Assembly: GCF_030157465.1 (NCBI RefSeq)
Contig: NZ_JAOAUU010000154.1
Coordinates: forward strand, 1-34,919
Length of the DNA stretch: 34,919 nucleotides
From: Zoogloea sp.
GTDB lineage: Bacteria; Pseudomonadota; Gammaproteobacteria; Burkholderiales; Rhodocyclaceae
Direction: 5' to 3'
Part shown: positions 1-9,293 of the stretch, piece after piece
How the letters are laid out: the number at the start of each line of letters is the position of its first letter
Numbering within the stretch: position 1 is the first letter of the stretch
Notes under the pieces: generated by a model
Told to the model about the DNA's origin: nothing
Seen by the model: only the letters and a program-made list of their open reading frames with translations
The model's database searches: none
Position numbers and translations under genes: made by a program

Positions 1-145
1 AGAGGCCGCATTATAGAGAACTATCAAAAACAGTCAAGAGATTAGAGAGATAAATTAAATCGTGGCGCGAAGAACAACTGCGCAATGCAGGCATCAATCC
101 CGCGAGCACCATTTCGCAGAACGAGCCCACGGCTCAAAGCGCGAC

Positions 146-1963
146 TCACTCCCCGTCATGAACAATGCCGCGGCTCTTGAGGCGATAAACCATCTGCGGC
201 CGCGTGATGCCGAGCAATCGCGCTGCCGCGGCGACGTTACCGTTAGCTCTTTCTACAGCCCTTTTCAACAGAAGCGTCTCGATTTCGTCCAGCGAAACGT
301 TGTCACAATCGCCCCCCTCGCCCAGCAGCAAATTATTCACGCGGCGACTCACGCGATCGACTTCGCGATCAGAGGGCGGATCAGCAACAAAGGAGGATGG
401 ATCACTCGCGACCAATCGCCCTTCCCGGCCGATCTCGAATCGCTGCTCGCCGAAGCGCTCTCCGCTTGTAAACAAGTGAGACGTATCGATGGCGCCGTTA
501 TCTGGCGCAAGAATGACCCCTCGCTCGATGACGTTTTCCACTTCGCGCACATTGCCCGGCCAGTCATAGGACAGCATGGCATCGACCGCACGCTCGGTGA
601 ATCCTGTCATCCGCCGCCCGTGCAGCCGGTTGTACTTGGTCAAAAAGTGCGTCATCAGCAGCGGTATATCCTCGCGGCGCTCGCGCAGGGGAGTAATGCG
701 AACGGGGAAGACGTTGAGACGGAAAAAAAGGTCCTCGCGGAAACGACCGGCCTTCACCTCTTCGCGCAAATCAACGTTGGTCGCGGCGATCACCCGAACA
801 TTCACCGAGCGCGTGTGCGTATCGCCGAGCCGCTCTATCTCACCCTCCTGCAGGACACGCAGCAGCTTGCCTTGCGCACTGGCGCTCAGCGTGCCGATCT
901 CGTCGAGAAACAGGGTTCCACCATCAGCGCGTTCAAAGCGACCCAGGCGACTTTGCATTGCCCCGGTAAAAGCCCCCCGCTCTACGCCGAACAACTCGGA
1001 CTCGATCAACTGCTCGGGAATCGCAGCGCAATTCACCGCCACAAAGGGCATCGTACTCCGGGCACTCAAGCGGTGCAGCGTGCGCGCGAACACCTCCTTG
1101 CCCACCCCGCTCTCACCCAGGAACAAAACCGTCGCCTGGGTTGGCGCGACGCGCCTCACCATATGAAGCACCGCCGTGTAGCTCGGCGAGACGCCCACCG
1201 GACCGGTCTGCAACTCCACGTCAGCCGGTCGCCCAACCTCACTGGCCGGCCGCCCACCGATCAGCGAGGAAGCCCCGACCACCGCGTCGGGCAGGATGAA
1301 GCGCATGTCTTCCACCGCCTCATCGCCCCACTCCTCGACCAGTTTGCCAACGATGCGGCACGCGGAATGCCCCATGGACTGGCATTCCACCTCGCGATAA
1401 AGCACCTGCCGCCCCATGAATTCGGTCGAAAACCCTGACGCGTAGCCAATCTGCATCCAGCACGCCGGCTCGTTGCCGATCGGGAAGTGACGGATGTGCT
1501 CCTCATCCTCGACCGGGCTGGTCCAGAGAAACTCGCCGTAATGCCGGCCAGCCTCGACATCGAACTCGAGATTGATCGCCTCGGAAATCCCGATGCCCTC
1601 CAGGCAGTGCATCTGGGGGCCAACGACAAACATATCTTTGAGGGATGTCTTGGAGCGCACCTTGCGGGCCATCTGCGCATCATGCACGCCGGCGTGGTAG
1701 CCCATGCGGGTCAGGAAGCCGCGAGCCACGTCCATGCCGAGCACCTCGATCATCTCCCGCCGCAGCGTTCCCATGGATTTGGCGTGGATCAGCAGCATGC
1801 GCTGATCATCCAGCCAGATACGACCATCACTGGTTGAAAACCGCAACCGGGCGAGCAGGTCGGCAAGATCCGGGAAGCGCACTTTCTCCTGCGCCACCGT
1901 ACCAGGGGGAACAAGAGGCAGGTGACCACGCGAATTCAAGGGCGCCTTAACGATCGTCTTCAT
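146..1963 (-). CDS. XylR/DmpR-type sigma-54-dependent transcriptional activator
   Basis: Aromatic-sensing enhancer-binding protein of the NtrC superfamily. Seen, numbering from the chosen start: an N-terminal XylR_N sensor domain (about 30-150), a V4R segment with three cysteines (about 168, 194 and 202), then a sigma-54 AAA+ domain with Walker A GESGVGKE (283-290), the sigma-54 contact loop GAFTGA (330-335) and Walker [11 protein letters not shown] (348-357), and a C-terminal Fis-type helix-turn-helix ending just before the stop. The reading frame is open to a GTG at 1993, but ATG at 1963 has GGAG six bases upstream and gives 605 residues; XylR and DmpR are about 565. It is transcribed away from benA. 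A sigma-54 promoter lies before benA, so it probably activates the ben/meta operon. The effector (benzoate, phenol or an alkylbenzene) cannot be told from the sequence. Confidence 0.93.
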   Translation of the reverse strand: MKTIVKAPLNSRGHLPLVPPGTVAQEKVRFPDLADLLARLRFSTSDGRIWLDDQRMLLIHAKSMGTLRREMIEVLGMDVARGFLTRMGYHAGVHDAQMARKVRSKTSLKDMFVVGPQMHCLEGIGISEAINLEFDVEAGRHYGEFLWTSPVEDEEHIRHFPIGNEPACWMQIGYASGFSTEFMGRQVLYREVECQSMGHSACRIVGKLVEEWGDEAVEDMRFILPDAVVGASSLIGGRPASEVGRPADVELQTGPVGVSPSYTAVLHMVRRVAPTQATVLFLGESGVGKEVFARTLHRLSARSTMPFVAVNCAAIPEQLIESELFGVERGAFTGAMQSRLGRFERADGGTLFLDEIGTLSASAQGKLLRVLQEGEIERLGDTHTRSVNVRVIAATNVDLREEVKAGRFREDLFFRLNVFPVRITPLRERREDIPLLMTHFLTKYNRLHGRRMTGFTERAVDAMLSYDWPGNVREVENVIERGVILAPDNGAIDTSHLFTSGERFGEQRFEIGREGRLVASDPSSFVADPPSDREVDRVSRRVNNLLLGEGGDCDNVSLDEIETLLLKRAVERANGNVAAAARLLGITRPQMVYRLKSRGIVHDGE

Positions 1964-2197
1964 GCTTTTCTCCATGGGCGAGACACGTCCCACCTCTCAT
2001 TTTCTCTCCGTCAACTGCGCGGGTCTTGGTTGCATTGAACGGCTGATTTCTGCATCCAGACCCTCAAGCGACAGGCTCGACGACACCAAAGATACGCCGG
2101 CCCCCACGATGCTACCGCGTCACAAGGTGAACTATGAATGCATTGATACATGCTGCACTGCAATATTTATAACCCCATTAACTCATTTGATTCACTA

Positions 2198-2228
2198 CCC
2201 GTACGGGACACCCCCCTTGCAAGAGGGG
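2198..2228. promoter_or_regulatory. Candidate upstream activator sites (palindromes)
   Basis: CCCGTACGGG (2198-2207) is a perfect 10-base palindrome. It is followed directly by CCCCCCTTGCAAGAGGGG (2211-2228), whose core CTTGCAAG is palindromic. They sit about 100-130 bases upstream of the -24 element, the usual distance for the upstream sites of enhancer-binding proteins. They do not match the XylR/DmpR consensus that I remember, so assigning them to the divergent regulator is inference. Confidence 0.35.
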
Positions 2229-2279
2229 TCATCATCATGACAAACACCATAAAAAGAACAAAAAGGAACAAAAAAGCCA

Positions 2280-2308
2280 TACGCCACAATGGCGTACCAA
2301 AACGCCAT
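2280..2308. promoter_or_regulatory. Operator-like inverted repeat TACGCCA-CAA-TGGCGTA plus extra half-site
   Basis: A perfect 7+7 inverted repeat with a 3-base spacer lies at 2280-2296. A third half-site ACGCCAT follows at 2302-2308 and can pair with the middle one. The group ends about 20 bases before the -24 element, which is close for an activator of the sigma-54 class. It could be an operator for a second regulator or an IHF/repressor-type site. The symmetry is visible directly; the function is inferred. Confidence 0.4.
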
Positions 2309-2327
2309 CCATATCTGGCCGCACGTG

Positions 2328-2343
2328 TGGCACAGGTAATGCT
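2328..2343 (+). promoter_or_regulatory. Sigma-54 (-24/-12) promoter of the ben/meta operon
   Basis: TGGCACAGGTAATGCT has the -24 GG (2329-2330) and -12 GC (2341-2342) separated by exactly ten bases, the invariant sigma-54 spacing, and TGGCAC matches the -24 consensus exactly. It points toward benA, and transcription would start near 2354. The divergent gene encodes a sigma-54 activator, which strengthens the call. Confidence 0.72.
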
Positions 2344-2664
2344 AACAATAGCGGCAAAGGCCACAAGTGTGACGAAATGCTTCAGAGCTGTAACGGCCCG
2401 GACACCGCCACACCCTAGACGAGCCCCAAGCCCCTCGGAGAGGCAAGCCAGGAGACAAATTCAGCGCACCATCGGTAACCGCAGCGCGACAGGATCGCGC
2501 CAGGTACACACGCCGTAAAGCCACCGTTTGTTTCCCCTCGCCAGTTATCAGCAGAACGGCCGTTTCGCCACCGCGGCGTCTGGCGGAATGCGAAAAGGCA
2601 AGACAGGCGATGAGCAGCACCCAACAGGCAGTCCCTAGATTTTGACCATGGATAGGAGATCAGC

Positions 2665-4038
2665 GTGACCCAAATCAACCAAGAGACTCAACTCAAAATC
2701 GCCAAGGTAGAGGCGATGCTGGAAGAAGACCCGGCCAAAAGCGTCTACCGCATCGATCGCGCGGCCTTCACCGACGCAGAACTGTTCGAACTGGAGATGA
2801 AGCACATCTTCGAAGGCAACTGGATTTACCTTGCCCACGAAAGCCAGATCCCGAACCCGAACGACTACCTGAACATCTACGTCGGTCGCCAGCCGGTGCT
2901 CATCACCCGCGACAAGACGGGCCAGCTCCAGGCCATGGCCAACACCTGCACCCACCGCGGCGCCACGCTTGCCCGTCACAAGAAGGGCAACAAGTCGAGC
3001 TTCACCTGCCCGTTCCACGGCTGGACTTTCAGCAACAGCGGCAAGCTGCTCAAGGTCAAGGACCAGACCGCTGACGCCGGTTACCCCGACAGCTTCAACA
3101 AGAACGGCAGCCACGACCTGGTCAAGCTCGGCGCGTTCGAAAACTACCGCGGCTTCCTGTTTGGCAGCATCAGTGCAGACGTGGTCCCCCTGGCTGAGCA
3201 CCTTGGCGAAGCCGCCAAGATCATCGACATGATCGTGGATCAGTCCCCCGAAGGTATTGAAGTGCTTCGCGGCTCCGGCGCTTACACTTTCGACGCCAAC
3301 TGGAAGCTCCAGGCCGAAAACGGCGCTGACGGCTACCACGTCACCGCGGTGCACTGGAACTACGCAGCCACCCAGGGTCGTCGCACCACCGACGGCAAGG
3401 TCGACACCATCAAGGCCATGAGCGCCGGCGGATGGGCTCGCAAGGGCGGCGGTTCCTACTCCTTCAAGAACGGCCACATGCTGCTGTGGACCAACTGGGC
3501 CAATCCGGAAGATCGTCCCCTGTGGCACAAGCGCGACGAATGGGTCGAGAAGTTCGGCGAAGCCCGTGCCGACTGGATGCTGAGCAAGTCCCGCAACCTG
3601 TGCCTGTACCCGAACGTCTACCTGATGGACCAGTTCAGCTCGCAGATCCGCGTGCTTCGCCCGCTGGCTGTCGACAAGACCGAAGCCATCATCTACTGCA
3701 TCGCCCCCAAGGGTGAGGCACCGGAAGCCCGCGCTCGCCGCCTGCGCCAGTACGAAGACTTCTTCAACGCAACCGGCATGGCCACCCCTGACGACCTGGA
3801 AGAGTTCCGTTCCTGCCAGCACGGCTTCAACGCCCGTGCCGTCAAGTGGAACGACATGACCCGCGGCGTCAAGCACTGGGTGAAGGGTCCGGACGCAACC
3901 GCTGATCTGATCGGCCTCAAGCCGGAGCTGAGCGGCATCAAGACCGAAGACGAGGGCCTGTACGTCGTGCAACATGAGTACTGGCTCGAAACCATGAAAA
4001 AAGCCATCCTCGCTGAACAAGAAATCGGAGCCAACTGA
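2665..4038 (+). CDS. benA: Benzoate/toluate 1,2-dioxygenase, large (alpha) subunit
   Basis: Catalytic alpha subunit of a class IB ring-hydroxylating dioxygenase. With the beta subunit and reductase it converts benzoate (or methylbenzoates) to the 1,2-cis-dihydrodiol carboxylate. Seen: a Rieske [2Fe-2S] site CTH (C95, H97) and CPFH (C115, H118), then the mononuclear iron site DGYHVTAVH with D222, H225 and H230. Its 457 residues match BenA/XylX (about 450-460). The GTG start at 2665 has AGGAG about seven bases upstream. The stop overlaps the ATG of the next gene (TGATG), so the two are translationally coupled. BenA cannot be separated from XylX (toluate) by eye, so substrate breadth is open. 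Confidence 0.94.
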   Translation: MTQINQETQLKIAKVEAMLEEDPAKSVYRIDRAAFTDAELFELEMKHIFEGNWIYLAHESQIPNPNDYLNIYVGRQPVLITRDKTGQLQAMANTCTHRGATLARHKKGNKSSFTCPFHGWTFSNSGKLLKVKDQTADAGYPDSFNKNGSHDLVKLGAFENYRGFLFGSISADVVPLAEHLGEAAKIIDMIVDQSPEGIEVLRGSGAYTFDANWKLQAENGADGYHVTAVHWNYAATQGRRTTDGKVDTIKAMSAGGWARKGGGSYSFKNGHMLLWTNWANPEDRPLWHKRDEWVEKFGEARADWMLSKSRNLCLYPNVYLMDQFSSQIRVLRPLAVDKTEAIIYCIAPKGEAPEARARRLRQYEDFFNATGMATPDDLEEFRSCQHGFNARAVKWNDMTRGVKHWVKGPDATADLIGLKPELSGIKTEDEGLYVVQHEYWLETMKKAILAEQEIGAN

Positions 4039-4523
4039 TGCTGTCCTACGAAGCCATTCAATCTTTCGTTTTCCAAGAAGCCCGTGCCCTCGACGAACGC
4101 CGCTGGGCCGACTGGCTGGAGTTCTACGCTGAGGATGTCGAGTACTGGATGCCCTCCTGGGACGACGACGACACCCTCACCAACAATCCGCAGAACGAAG
4201 TTTCGCTGATTTATTACGCAAACCGTCAGGGCCTGGAAGACCGCATCTTCCGTATCGAGACCGAGCGCTCCAGCGCAACGATCCCGGACACCCGCCACAG
4301 CCACTCGATCACCAACCTCGAAGTGCTGTCGCAAGACGAAAACAGCGTCAAGCTCCGTTTCAACTGGACGACCCACAGCTTCCGCTACGACATTCTCGAC
4401 ATCTACTTCGGCTACTCCGAGTACACCCTCGACGTGTCCGGCCCGAAGCCCGTGATCAAAAAGAAGTACATTGTTCTGAAGAACGACTACGTCCATCACG
4501 TTCTCGACATCTACCACATCTAA
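4038..4523 (+). CDS. benB: Benzoate/toluate 1,2-dioxygenase, small (beta) subunit
   Basis: Structural beta subunit of the dioxygenase, with the NTF2-like cone fold that forms the alpha3beta3 hexamer. Its 161 residues are the usual size for BenB/XylY. The N-terminal motif around EARALDERRWADWLEFY and the ring-hydroxylating beta-subunit pattern near DVEYWMPSW are typical of the family. Its ATG shares one base with the benA stop. A strong hairpin separates it from the reductase gene. Confidence 0.93.
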   Translation: MLSYEAIQSFVFQEARALDERRWADWLEFYAEDVEYWMPSWDDDDTLTNNPQNEVSLIYYANRQGLEDRIFRIETERSSATIPDTRHSHSITNLEVLSQDENSVKLRFNWTTHSFRYDILDIYFGYSEYTLDVSGPKPVIKKKYIVLKNDYVHHVLDIYHI

Positions 4524-4539
4524 TCTGACCTGATGGAAG

Positions 4540-4571
4540 ACAGCCCGCCTGCGTTCGCGCAAGCGGGCTGT
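4540..4571 (+). promoter_or_regulatory. Intra-operon hairpin with TTCG loop between benB and benC
   Basis: A 14-base arm ACAGCCCGCCTGCG and its near-perfect complement (one mismatch) enclose a TTCG tetraloop. No T-tract follows, so it is not a standard intrinsic terminator. It could stabilise the upstream benAB message or partly attenuate expression of the downstream genes. The hairpin is seen; the role is inferred. Confidence 0.5.
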
Positions 4572-4601
4572 AGCACTAACCCCGCCGAGAAGGACAATTC
4601 C

Positions 4602-5618
4602 ATGGCTTACAACATTGCCCTGCAGTTTGAAGATGGTGTCACCCGCATCATTCAGTGCAACGCCGATGAACTGGTGGCTGACGCCGCTTACCGCGCAAAG
4701 ATCAATATTCCTCTTGACTGTCGCGACGGCGCCTGTGGCACCTGCAAGTGCCACTGCGAAAGTGGCACCTACACGCAAGGCGTGTACATCGACGACGCGC
4801 TGACCGAAGACGAAGCCGCCAAGGGTTTCGTCCTCAGCTGCCAGATGACCCCCACTTCCGACTGCGTCGTCCGCATTCCGGCTTCTTCCGCCGCCTGCAA
4901 GACCGAAGTGTCCAGCCACGCCTCGACGATTACCAAGATCAACCGCGACTCGAAGACCACCGTGTCCTTCACGGTACAGGCCGATCGCCCGATTTCCTTC
5001 CTGCCTGGCCAGTACGTCAACCTGCAGGTTCCCGGCACCACGGAAACCCGCGCGTACTCGTTCAGCTCGGCCCCCAACCAGGCCGAACTGTCCTTCCTGA
5101 TCCGCGACGTTCCCGATGGCCTGATGAGCACCTTCATGCGCAGCAAGGCCAACACCGGTGACACCATGAGCTTCACCGGCCCCTACGGCAGCTTCTACCT
5201 GCGCCCCGCCGCACGCCCGATCCTGATGCTCGCCGGCGGCACCGGCCTGGCCCCGTTCCTCTCGATGCTGCTGTGGCTCAAGGACAACCCCACCGACCAG
5301 CCCATCATGCTGGCCTATGGCGTGAACACCAACGACGACCTCGTCGAGCTTGACACCCTGAACCAGCTCAAGGCCGCCATGCCGAACCTGGAATTCACCA
5401 CTGTCGTCGTCGACCCCGCCAGCGGCCACCCGAAACTCGGCTACGTCACCGACCACCTGTCGGCCAAGGATCTCCACGACGGCAACGTCGACGTCTACGT
5501 CTGCGGCCCCCCGCCGATGGTTGAAGGCGTGCGCAAGTGGATGTCCGGCGTTGGCGTCACCCCGCAGAGCTTCCACTTCGAGAAGTTCTCGTCCTCGACT
5601 GCAGGAGCCCACGAATGA
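4602..5618 (+). CDS. benC: Benzoate/toluate 1,2-dioxygenase, reductase component
   Basis: Single-chain electron-transfer partner that passes electrons from NADH through FAD and a plant-type [2Fe-2S] cluster to BenAB. Seen in 338 residues: an N-terminal ferredoxin domain with C40, C45, C48 and C80, an FAD-binding motif RAYSFSS (150-156), the nucleotide motif GGTGLAP (212-218) and a late CGPPPM (301-306). The frame is open upstream to 4533, but that part runs through the hairpin. ATG 4602 has AAGGA upstream and begins MAYNIALQF, as expected for BenC/XylZ. Its stop overlaps benD by four bases (ATGA). Confidence 0.94.
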   Translation: MAYNIALQFEDGVTRIIQCNADELVADAAYRAKINIPLDCRDGACGTCKCHCESGTYTQGVYIDDALTEDEAAKGFVLSCQMTPTSDCVVRIPASSAACKTEVSSHASTITKINRDSKTTVSFTVQADRPISFLPGQYVNLQVPGTTETRAYSFSSAPNQAELSFLIRDVPDGLMSTFMRSKANTGDTMSFTGPYGSFYLRPAARPILMLAGGTGLAPFLSMLLWLKDNPTDQPIMLAYGVNTNDDLVELDTLNQLKAAMPNLEFTTVVVDPASGHPKLGYVTDHLSAKDLHDGNVDVYVCGPPPMVEGVRKWMSGVGVTPQSFHFEKFSSSTAGAHE

Positions 5619-6406
5619 GCCGCGCCGATCGTTTCCAGAACAAGGTCGTCATCGTCACCGGCGCCGCCCAGGGCATCGGTCGCGGCGTTGCGCTGAACGT
5701 GGCTGCCGAAGGCGGCTCTGTGCTGGCCGTCGACCGCTCCGAGCTGGTCAATGAAGTCGTTGCCGAAATCACCGCTGCCGGCGGTGTCGCCGCCCCCTTC
5801 CAGGCCGACCTCGAAACCTACGCAGGCGCCCAGGCCGTGGTGGCCGAAGCCCTTGCCAGGTTCAAGCGGGTCGACGTGCTGATCAACAACGTCGGCGGCA
5901 CGATCTGGGCCAAGCCCTTCGAGCATTACGAAGAGGCGCAGATCGAAGCCGAAGTCCGGCGTTCGCTGTTCCCGACCCTGTGGTGCTGCCGTGCCGTCCT
6001 GCCGACCATGATCGCCCAGCAAAGCGGCGTGATCGTCAACGTGTCGTCGGTCGCCACCCGCGGCATGCATCGTGTTCCGTACTCGGCAGCCAAGGGCGGC
6101 GTCAACGCGCTGACCGCGGCGCTGGCCATGGAAAACGCCCAGCACGGCATCCGCGTCAACGCCACCGCCCCCGGCGGCACCGATGCCCCGCCGCGCCGCG
6201 TGCCGCGCAACCAGCAGCAGGTCGAGCAGACCGCCCAGGAAAAGGCGTGGTACCAGGTCGTGATCGACCAGACCGTCGACTCCAGCCTGATGCACCGCTA
6301 CGGCACGATCGACGAGCAGGTCGCACCGATCCTGTTCTTTGCTTCCGATGAAGCGTCCTACGTGACCGGCTCGATTCTGCCGGTGGCTGGCGGCGACCTC
6401 GGCTAA
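5615..6406 (+). CDS. benD: cis-1,2-dihydroxycyclohexadiene-1-carboxylate dehydrogenase
   Basis: Short-chain dehydrogenase that oxidises and decarboxylates the benzoate cis-diol to catechol with NAD+. Seen in 263 residues: cofactor motif TGAAQGIG (15-22), NNVGG, and the catalytic YSAAK (Y156, K160). BenD/XylL are about 260 residues. ATG 5615 overlaps the benC stop by four bases, giving translational coupling; the longer frame from 5537 only extends back into benC. Its place directly after benABC fixes the assignment among the many SDR enzymes. Confidence 0.92.
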   Translation: MSRADRFQNKVVIVTGAAQGIGRGVALNVAAEGGSVLAVDRSELVNEVVAEITAAGGVAAPFQADLETYAGAQAVVAEALARFKRVDVLINNVGGTIWAKPFEHYEEAQIEAEVRRSLFPTLWCCRAVLPTMIAQQSGVIVNVSSVATRGMHRVPYSAAKGGVNALTAALAMENAQHGIRVNATAPGGTDAPPRRVPRNQQQVEQTAQEKAWYQVVIDQTVDSSLMHRYGTIDEQVAPILFFASDEASYVTGSILPVAGGDLG

Positions 6407-6476
6407 AAACAAGAAGCTCCCGCGCCCCCTCCCCATCCACACCAAATTTCCAGCAATCAATAACAGGCGAGAGACA

Positions 6477-7793
6477 ATGGCCCAAATCGACGTACACAAC
6501 CTTTCAGACCACGCCAAGTTCAACGGCTTTCACGGCATGGTGCTTTTCTGGTGCGCCCTCATCATCATCTTCGACGGCTACGACCTGGCAGTTGCCGGTA
6601 TCGCCCTGCCGTCGATCATGAAGGAAATGGGTGTCACCCCAGCAACGGCCGGCTACATGGTCAGTTCGGCACTTTTCGGCATGATGTTCGGTGCGATCTT
6701 CCTTGGCACCATCGCCGACAAGATCGGCCGGCGCTGGGCGATCGTCATTTGTATCGTCCTGTTCAGCGTTTTCACTGCACTCGCGGGCCTGACCCACGAT
6801 CCGATCGCCTTCAGCGCCACCCGCTTCCTTGCCGGCCTCGGCATCGGCGGCGTGATGCCGAACGTCGTTGCACAGATGACCGAGTACTCGCCGCGCAAGA
6901 TGCGCAGCACGCTCGTCACCCTGATGTTCAGCGGCTACGCAGTCGGCGGCATGCTTGCCGCAGTGCTCGGCAAGGGTCTCATCGAAACCTACGGCTGGTC
7001 CTACGTGTTCTTCGCTGCCGTCGCCCCGGTGCTGCTGATCCCCTTCGTGCTCAAGTCCATGCCGGAATCCATGCCCTTCCTCATCAAGATGGGCCGGATT
7101 GACGAACTCAAGAAAATCGTCAGCCGCATGGAACCCAGCTACACGCCTTCGGCCAACGACACCTTCGAGCTGCCCAGCAGCCACAAGGCAAGTAGCGCCC
7201 CGGTCGGCAAGCTGTTCCAGGATGGCCGCGGTTTCAGCACCATCATGATCTGGGTGGCTTTCTTCATGTGCCTCTTCATGGTCTATGCCCTGAGCTCCTG
7301 GCTGACCAAGCTGATGGCCAGCGCCGGCTACAGCCTCGGCTCCGCGCTGACCTTCGTGCTGGTGCTGAACTTCGGCGCGATGATCGGTGCAATCGGCGGC
7401 GGCTGGCTGGCTGACCGGTTCAACATCAAGTACGTCCTGATGTGTTTCTATGCCCTGGCTGCGGTTTCGATCACGCTGCTGGGCGTCAAGATGCCGACCG
7501 AGCTGCTGTTCTTCGTCGTCGGCCTGGCTGGCGCATCGACGATCGGCACGCAGATTCTCACCTACGCCTACACCGGCCAGTTCTACCCGATGTCGATCCG
7601 CTCCACGGGCATCGGCCTGGCTTCCGGCATGGGCCGTAGCGGCGCCATCCTGGCCCCGATCGTGATCGGCACCCTGGTGGGCATGGCCCTGCCGCTGCAG
7701 CAGAACTTCATCGCCATCGCCATTCCGGCGGTGATCGCGGTGATCGCGGTTGGCCTGGTGAACCACAAGCTGTCGGCCTCCGCTCAGCACTGA
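6477..7793 (+). CDS. benK: Aromatic acid:H+ symporter (MFS), probable benzoate transporter
   Basis: Inner-membrane uptake protein of the AAHS family (BenK/PcaK type) in the major facilitator superfamily. Seen: about twelve hydrophobic segments in 438 residues, the family motif DGYD in the first membrane segment (33-36), which is needed for transport in PcaK, and the loop 2-3 signature GTIADKIGRR (77-86). It starts 70 bases after benD and precedes the ferredoxin, so it probably belongs to the same transcript. Benzoate is the likeliest substrate from context; 4-hydroxybenzoate or a methylbenzoate is possible. Confidence 0.88.
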   Translation: MAQIDVHNLSDHAKFNGFHGMVLFWCALIIIFDGYDLAVAGIALPSIMKEMGVTPATAGYMVSSALFGMMFGAIFLGTIADKIGRRWAIVICIVLFSVFTALAGLTHDPIAFSATRFLAGLGIGGVMPNVVAQMTEYSPRKMRSTLVTLMFSGYAVGGMLAAVLGKGLIETYGWSYVFFAAVAPVLLIPFVLKSMPESMPFLIKMGRIDELKKIVSRMEPSYTPSANDTFELPSSHKASSAPVGKLFQDGRGFSTIMIWVAFFMCLFMVYALSSWLTKLMASAGYSLGSALTFVLVLNFGAMIGAIGGGWLADRFNIKYVLMCFYALAAVSITLLGVKMPTELLFFVVGLAGASTIGTQILTYAYTGQFYPMSIRSTGIGLASGMGRSGAILAPIVIGTLVGMALPLQQNFIAIAIPAVIAVIAVGLVNHKLSASAQH

Positions 7794-7861
7794 GAGTACT
7801 CCGTGGTCACCACACGACCAGGGGCTCCGGCCCACGCCAAGCCCCACCATCGCGGGTAGAC

Positions 7862-7899
7862 CGGCCGAACCGGCGGCCCTCTGGCTGCCGGTTCGGCCG
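7862..7899 (+). terminator. Strong inverted repeat after benK (terminator-like or processing hairpin)
   Basis: Perfect 13-base arms CGGCCGAACCGGC and GCCGGTTCGGCCG flank a 12-base loop. No T-run follows, so termination would be partial or Rho-assisted. It splits the ben part of the cluster from the meta-cleavage part. Confidence 0.45.
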
Positions 7900-7964
7900 C
7901 AAGCACATGTAACCTGGTATCGCGCCTGATCGCATCAATGCCTGTCCATCAAGAAAGCACGCCC

Positions 7965-8336
7965 ATGCACTTCGTGGTAACAATCGAAAACACCGGCGAA
8001 ACCTTTCGCTGCGGCGAGGAGGACAATGTCCTCCAGGCCATGGAGCAGCTGCAGCGCAGGGGCATTCCGGTCGGTTGCCGCAACGGAGGCTGCGGTGTCT
8101 GCAAGGTGCAGGTGAGCGAGGGCAGCTACACCAAACGTAAAATGAGCCGCGCGGTCATCAGCGCGGATGAAGAGGCCAGCGGCTGCGTGCTGGCCTGCAA
8201 GATCTACCCCCAGAGCGACCTTCGGGTCGAGGTAGTAGGCAAGATGGCTCGTGCCATTGTTGCCAAAAAAAGTATGTCGTTCGATTTCGGGTTCGCAACG
8301 GCAACAGCAATAAATCAACCCGACGAGGAGAAGTGA
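7965..8336 (+). CDS. xylT: XylT-type [2Fe-2S] ferredoxin for catechol 2,3-dioxygenase reactivation
   Basis: Small plant-type ferredoxin. In the TOL and phenol plasmids XylT/DmpQ re-reduces the active-site iron of catechol 2,3-dioxygenase after inactivation by substituted catechols. Seen: cluster cysteines C38, C43 and C46 in CRNGGCGVC plus C78, in a protein of 123 residues from ATG 7965. A start at 7938 is also open but has no ribosome site. The stop directly abuts the dioxygenase ATG at 8337, and the same T-E order is found in the xyl, dmp and nah operons. Confidence 0.9.
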   Translation: MHFVVTIENTGETFRCGEEDNVLQAMEQLQRRGIPVGCRNGGCGVCKVQVSEGSYTKRKMSRAVISADEEASGCVLACKIYPQSDLRVEVVGKMARAIVAKKSMSFDFGFATATAINQPDEEK

Positions 8337-9284
8337 ATGGCACTGACCGGCGTTTTACGCCCTGGGCACGTCGCATTGCGCGTGCTGGAAATGGGACCCG
8401 CTCTCAAGCACTACAAAGATGTGCTTGGGCTTATTGAAACGGCTCGCGACGACAAGGGTCGCGTCTTCCTCAAGGCCTGGGACGAGCATGATCACCACAG
8501 TGTGGTCCTGCGCGAAACCGACGAGGCCGGCATGGACTACATGGGCTGGAAAGTCGCCTCTGTAGCCACGCTGAAGAAACTGGCCACCGACATCGAACAA
8601 TCCGGTCTGTGCACCGATCTGGGCTGGGTTCCGGCTGGCGAACACCCGACCACGGGTGAGCGTTTCCGCTTCACGATCCCGACCGGCCACGTGATGGAGC
8701 TGTTTGCCGAAAAAGGCATCGTCGGCAACAACTGCGGCACCGACGGCGAGAACATCAACCCCAACCCGTGGCCCGATGGCCTGCAGGGCATTTCGCCCTC
8801 GCGCTTCGACCACTGCCTGCTCTACGGTGACGACCTCGACGGCACCGTCAAGCTGTTCACCGAAGTGCTCGGCTTCGGCCTTGCCGAACAGGTGATGGCC
8901 GGCGAAGACAAGAGCTTCATGATCGGCGCTTTCCTGTCCTGCTCGAACAAAGCCCACGACGTCGCCTTCATCCGCCAGCCGGTCAAGGGCAAGTTCCACC
9001 ACGCTTCGTTCGAACTCGGCAGCTGGGAAAAGGTGTTGCACGCCGGTGACGTCCTGTCCCGCAACCACACCTCGATCGACATCGGCCCGACCCGTCACGG
9101 CATCACCCGCGGCGAGACGATCTACTTCTTCGACCCGTCAGGCAACCGCAACGAAGTCTTCTCCGGTGGCTACATCTATTACCCGGACCGCCCGACCATC
9201 ACCTGGTGGGACGTTGAACTCGGACCGGCGATCTTCTATCACGATCGCAAGCTGAACGAAGCCTTCCTGAGCGTGTTTACCTGA
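8337..9284 (+). CDS. xylE: Catechol 2,3-dioxygenase (extradiol)
   Basis: Fe(II) extradiol dioxygenase of the vicinal oxygen chelate fold. It opens catechol to 2-hydroxymuconic semialdehyde, the committing step of meta-cleavage. Seen: iron ligands H159 (in FDHCLLYGD), H221 or H222 (in FHHASFEL) and E273 (in GNRNEVFSGG), matching XylE His153, His214 and Glu265. Its 315 residues are close to the 307 of XylE. GAGGAG precedes ATG 8337. This is the two-domain class I type (XylE/DmpB) made for monocyclic catechols. Confidence 0.95.
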   Translation: MALTGVLRPGHVALRVLEMGPALKHYKDVLGLIETARDDKGRVFLKAWDEHDHHSVVLRETDEAGMDYMGWKVASVATLKKLATDIEQSGLCTDLGWVPAGEHPTTGERFRFTIPTGHVMELFAEKGIVGNNCGTDGENINPNPWPDGLQGISPSRFDHCLLYGDDLDGTVKLFTEVLGFGLAEQVMAGEDKSFMIGAFLSCSNKAHDVAFIRQPVKGKFHHASFELGSWEKVLHAGDVLSRNHTSIDIGPTRHGITRGETIYFFDPSGNRNEVFSGGYIYYPDRPTITWWDVELGPAIFYHDRKLNEAFLSVFT

Positions 9285-9293
9285 TCTAAAAAT

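Larger units (their letters stand above)
1964..2664. promoter_or_regulatory. Divergent regulatory region between the sigma-54 activator and benA
   Basis: This 701-base stretch contains no convincing gene: the short open frames have no ribosome site and no recognisable protein. It is visibly more AT-rich around 2130-2290 than the flanking genes. It holds palindromes at 2198-2207, 2211-2228 and 2280-2296, an imperfect one at 2134-2147 (core AATGCATT), and the sigma-54 promoter at 2328-2343. The rest (about 2355-2650) would be an untranslated leader of roughly 310 bases for benA; no known riboswitch was recognised in it. Confidence 0.7.

Noticed and set aside
1..145. Gene or terminator at the left window edge
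   Set aside because: Only a short AT-rich stretch is visible and no convincing hairpin or coding sequence.
2150..2518. Possible small gene in the benA leader
   Set aside because: The translated product is basic and low in complexity, has no family resemblance and runs through the sigma-54 promoter.
2355..2650. Riboswitch or attenuator in the long benA leader
   Set aside because: No known aptamer core or leader peptide with terminator was recognised.
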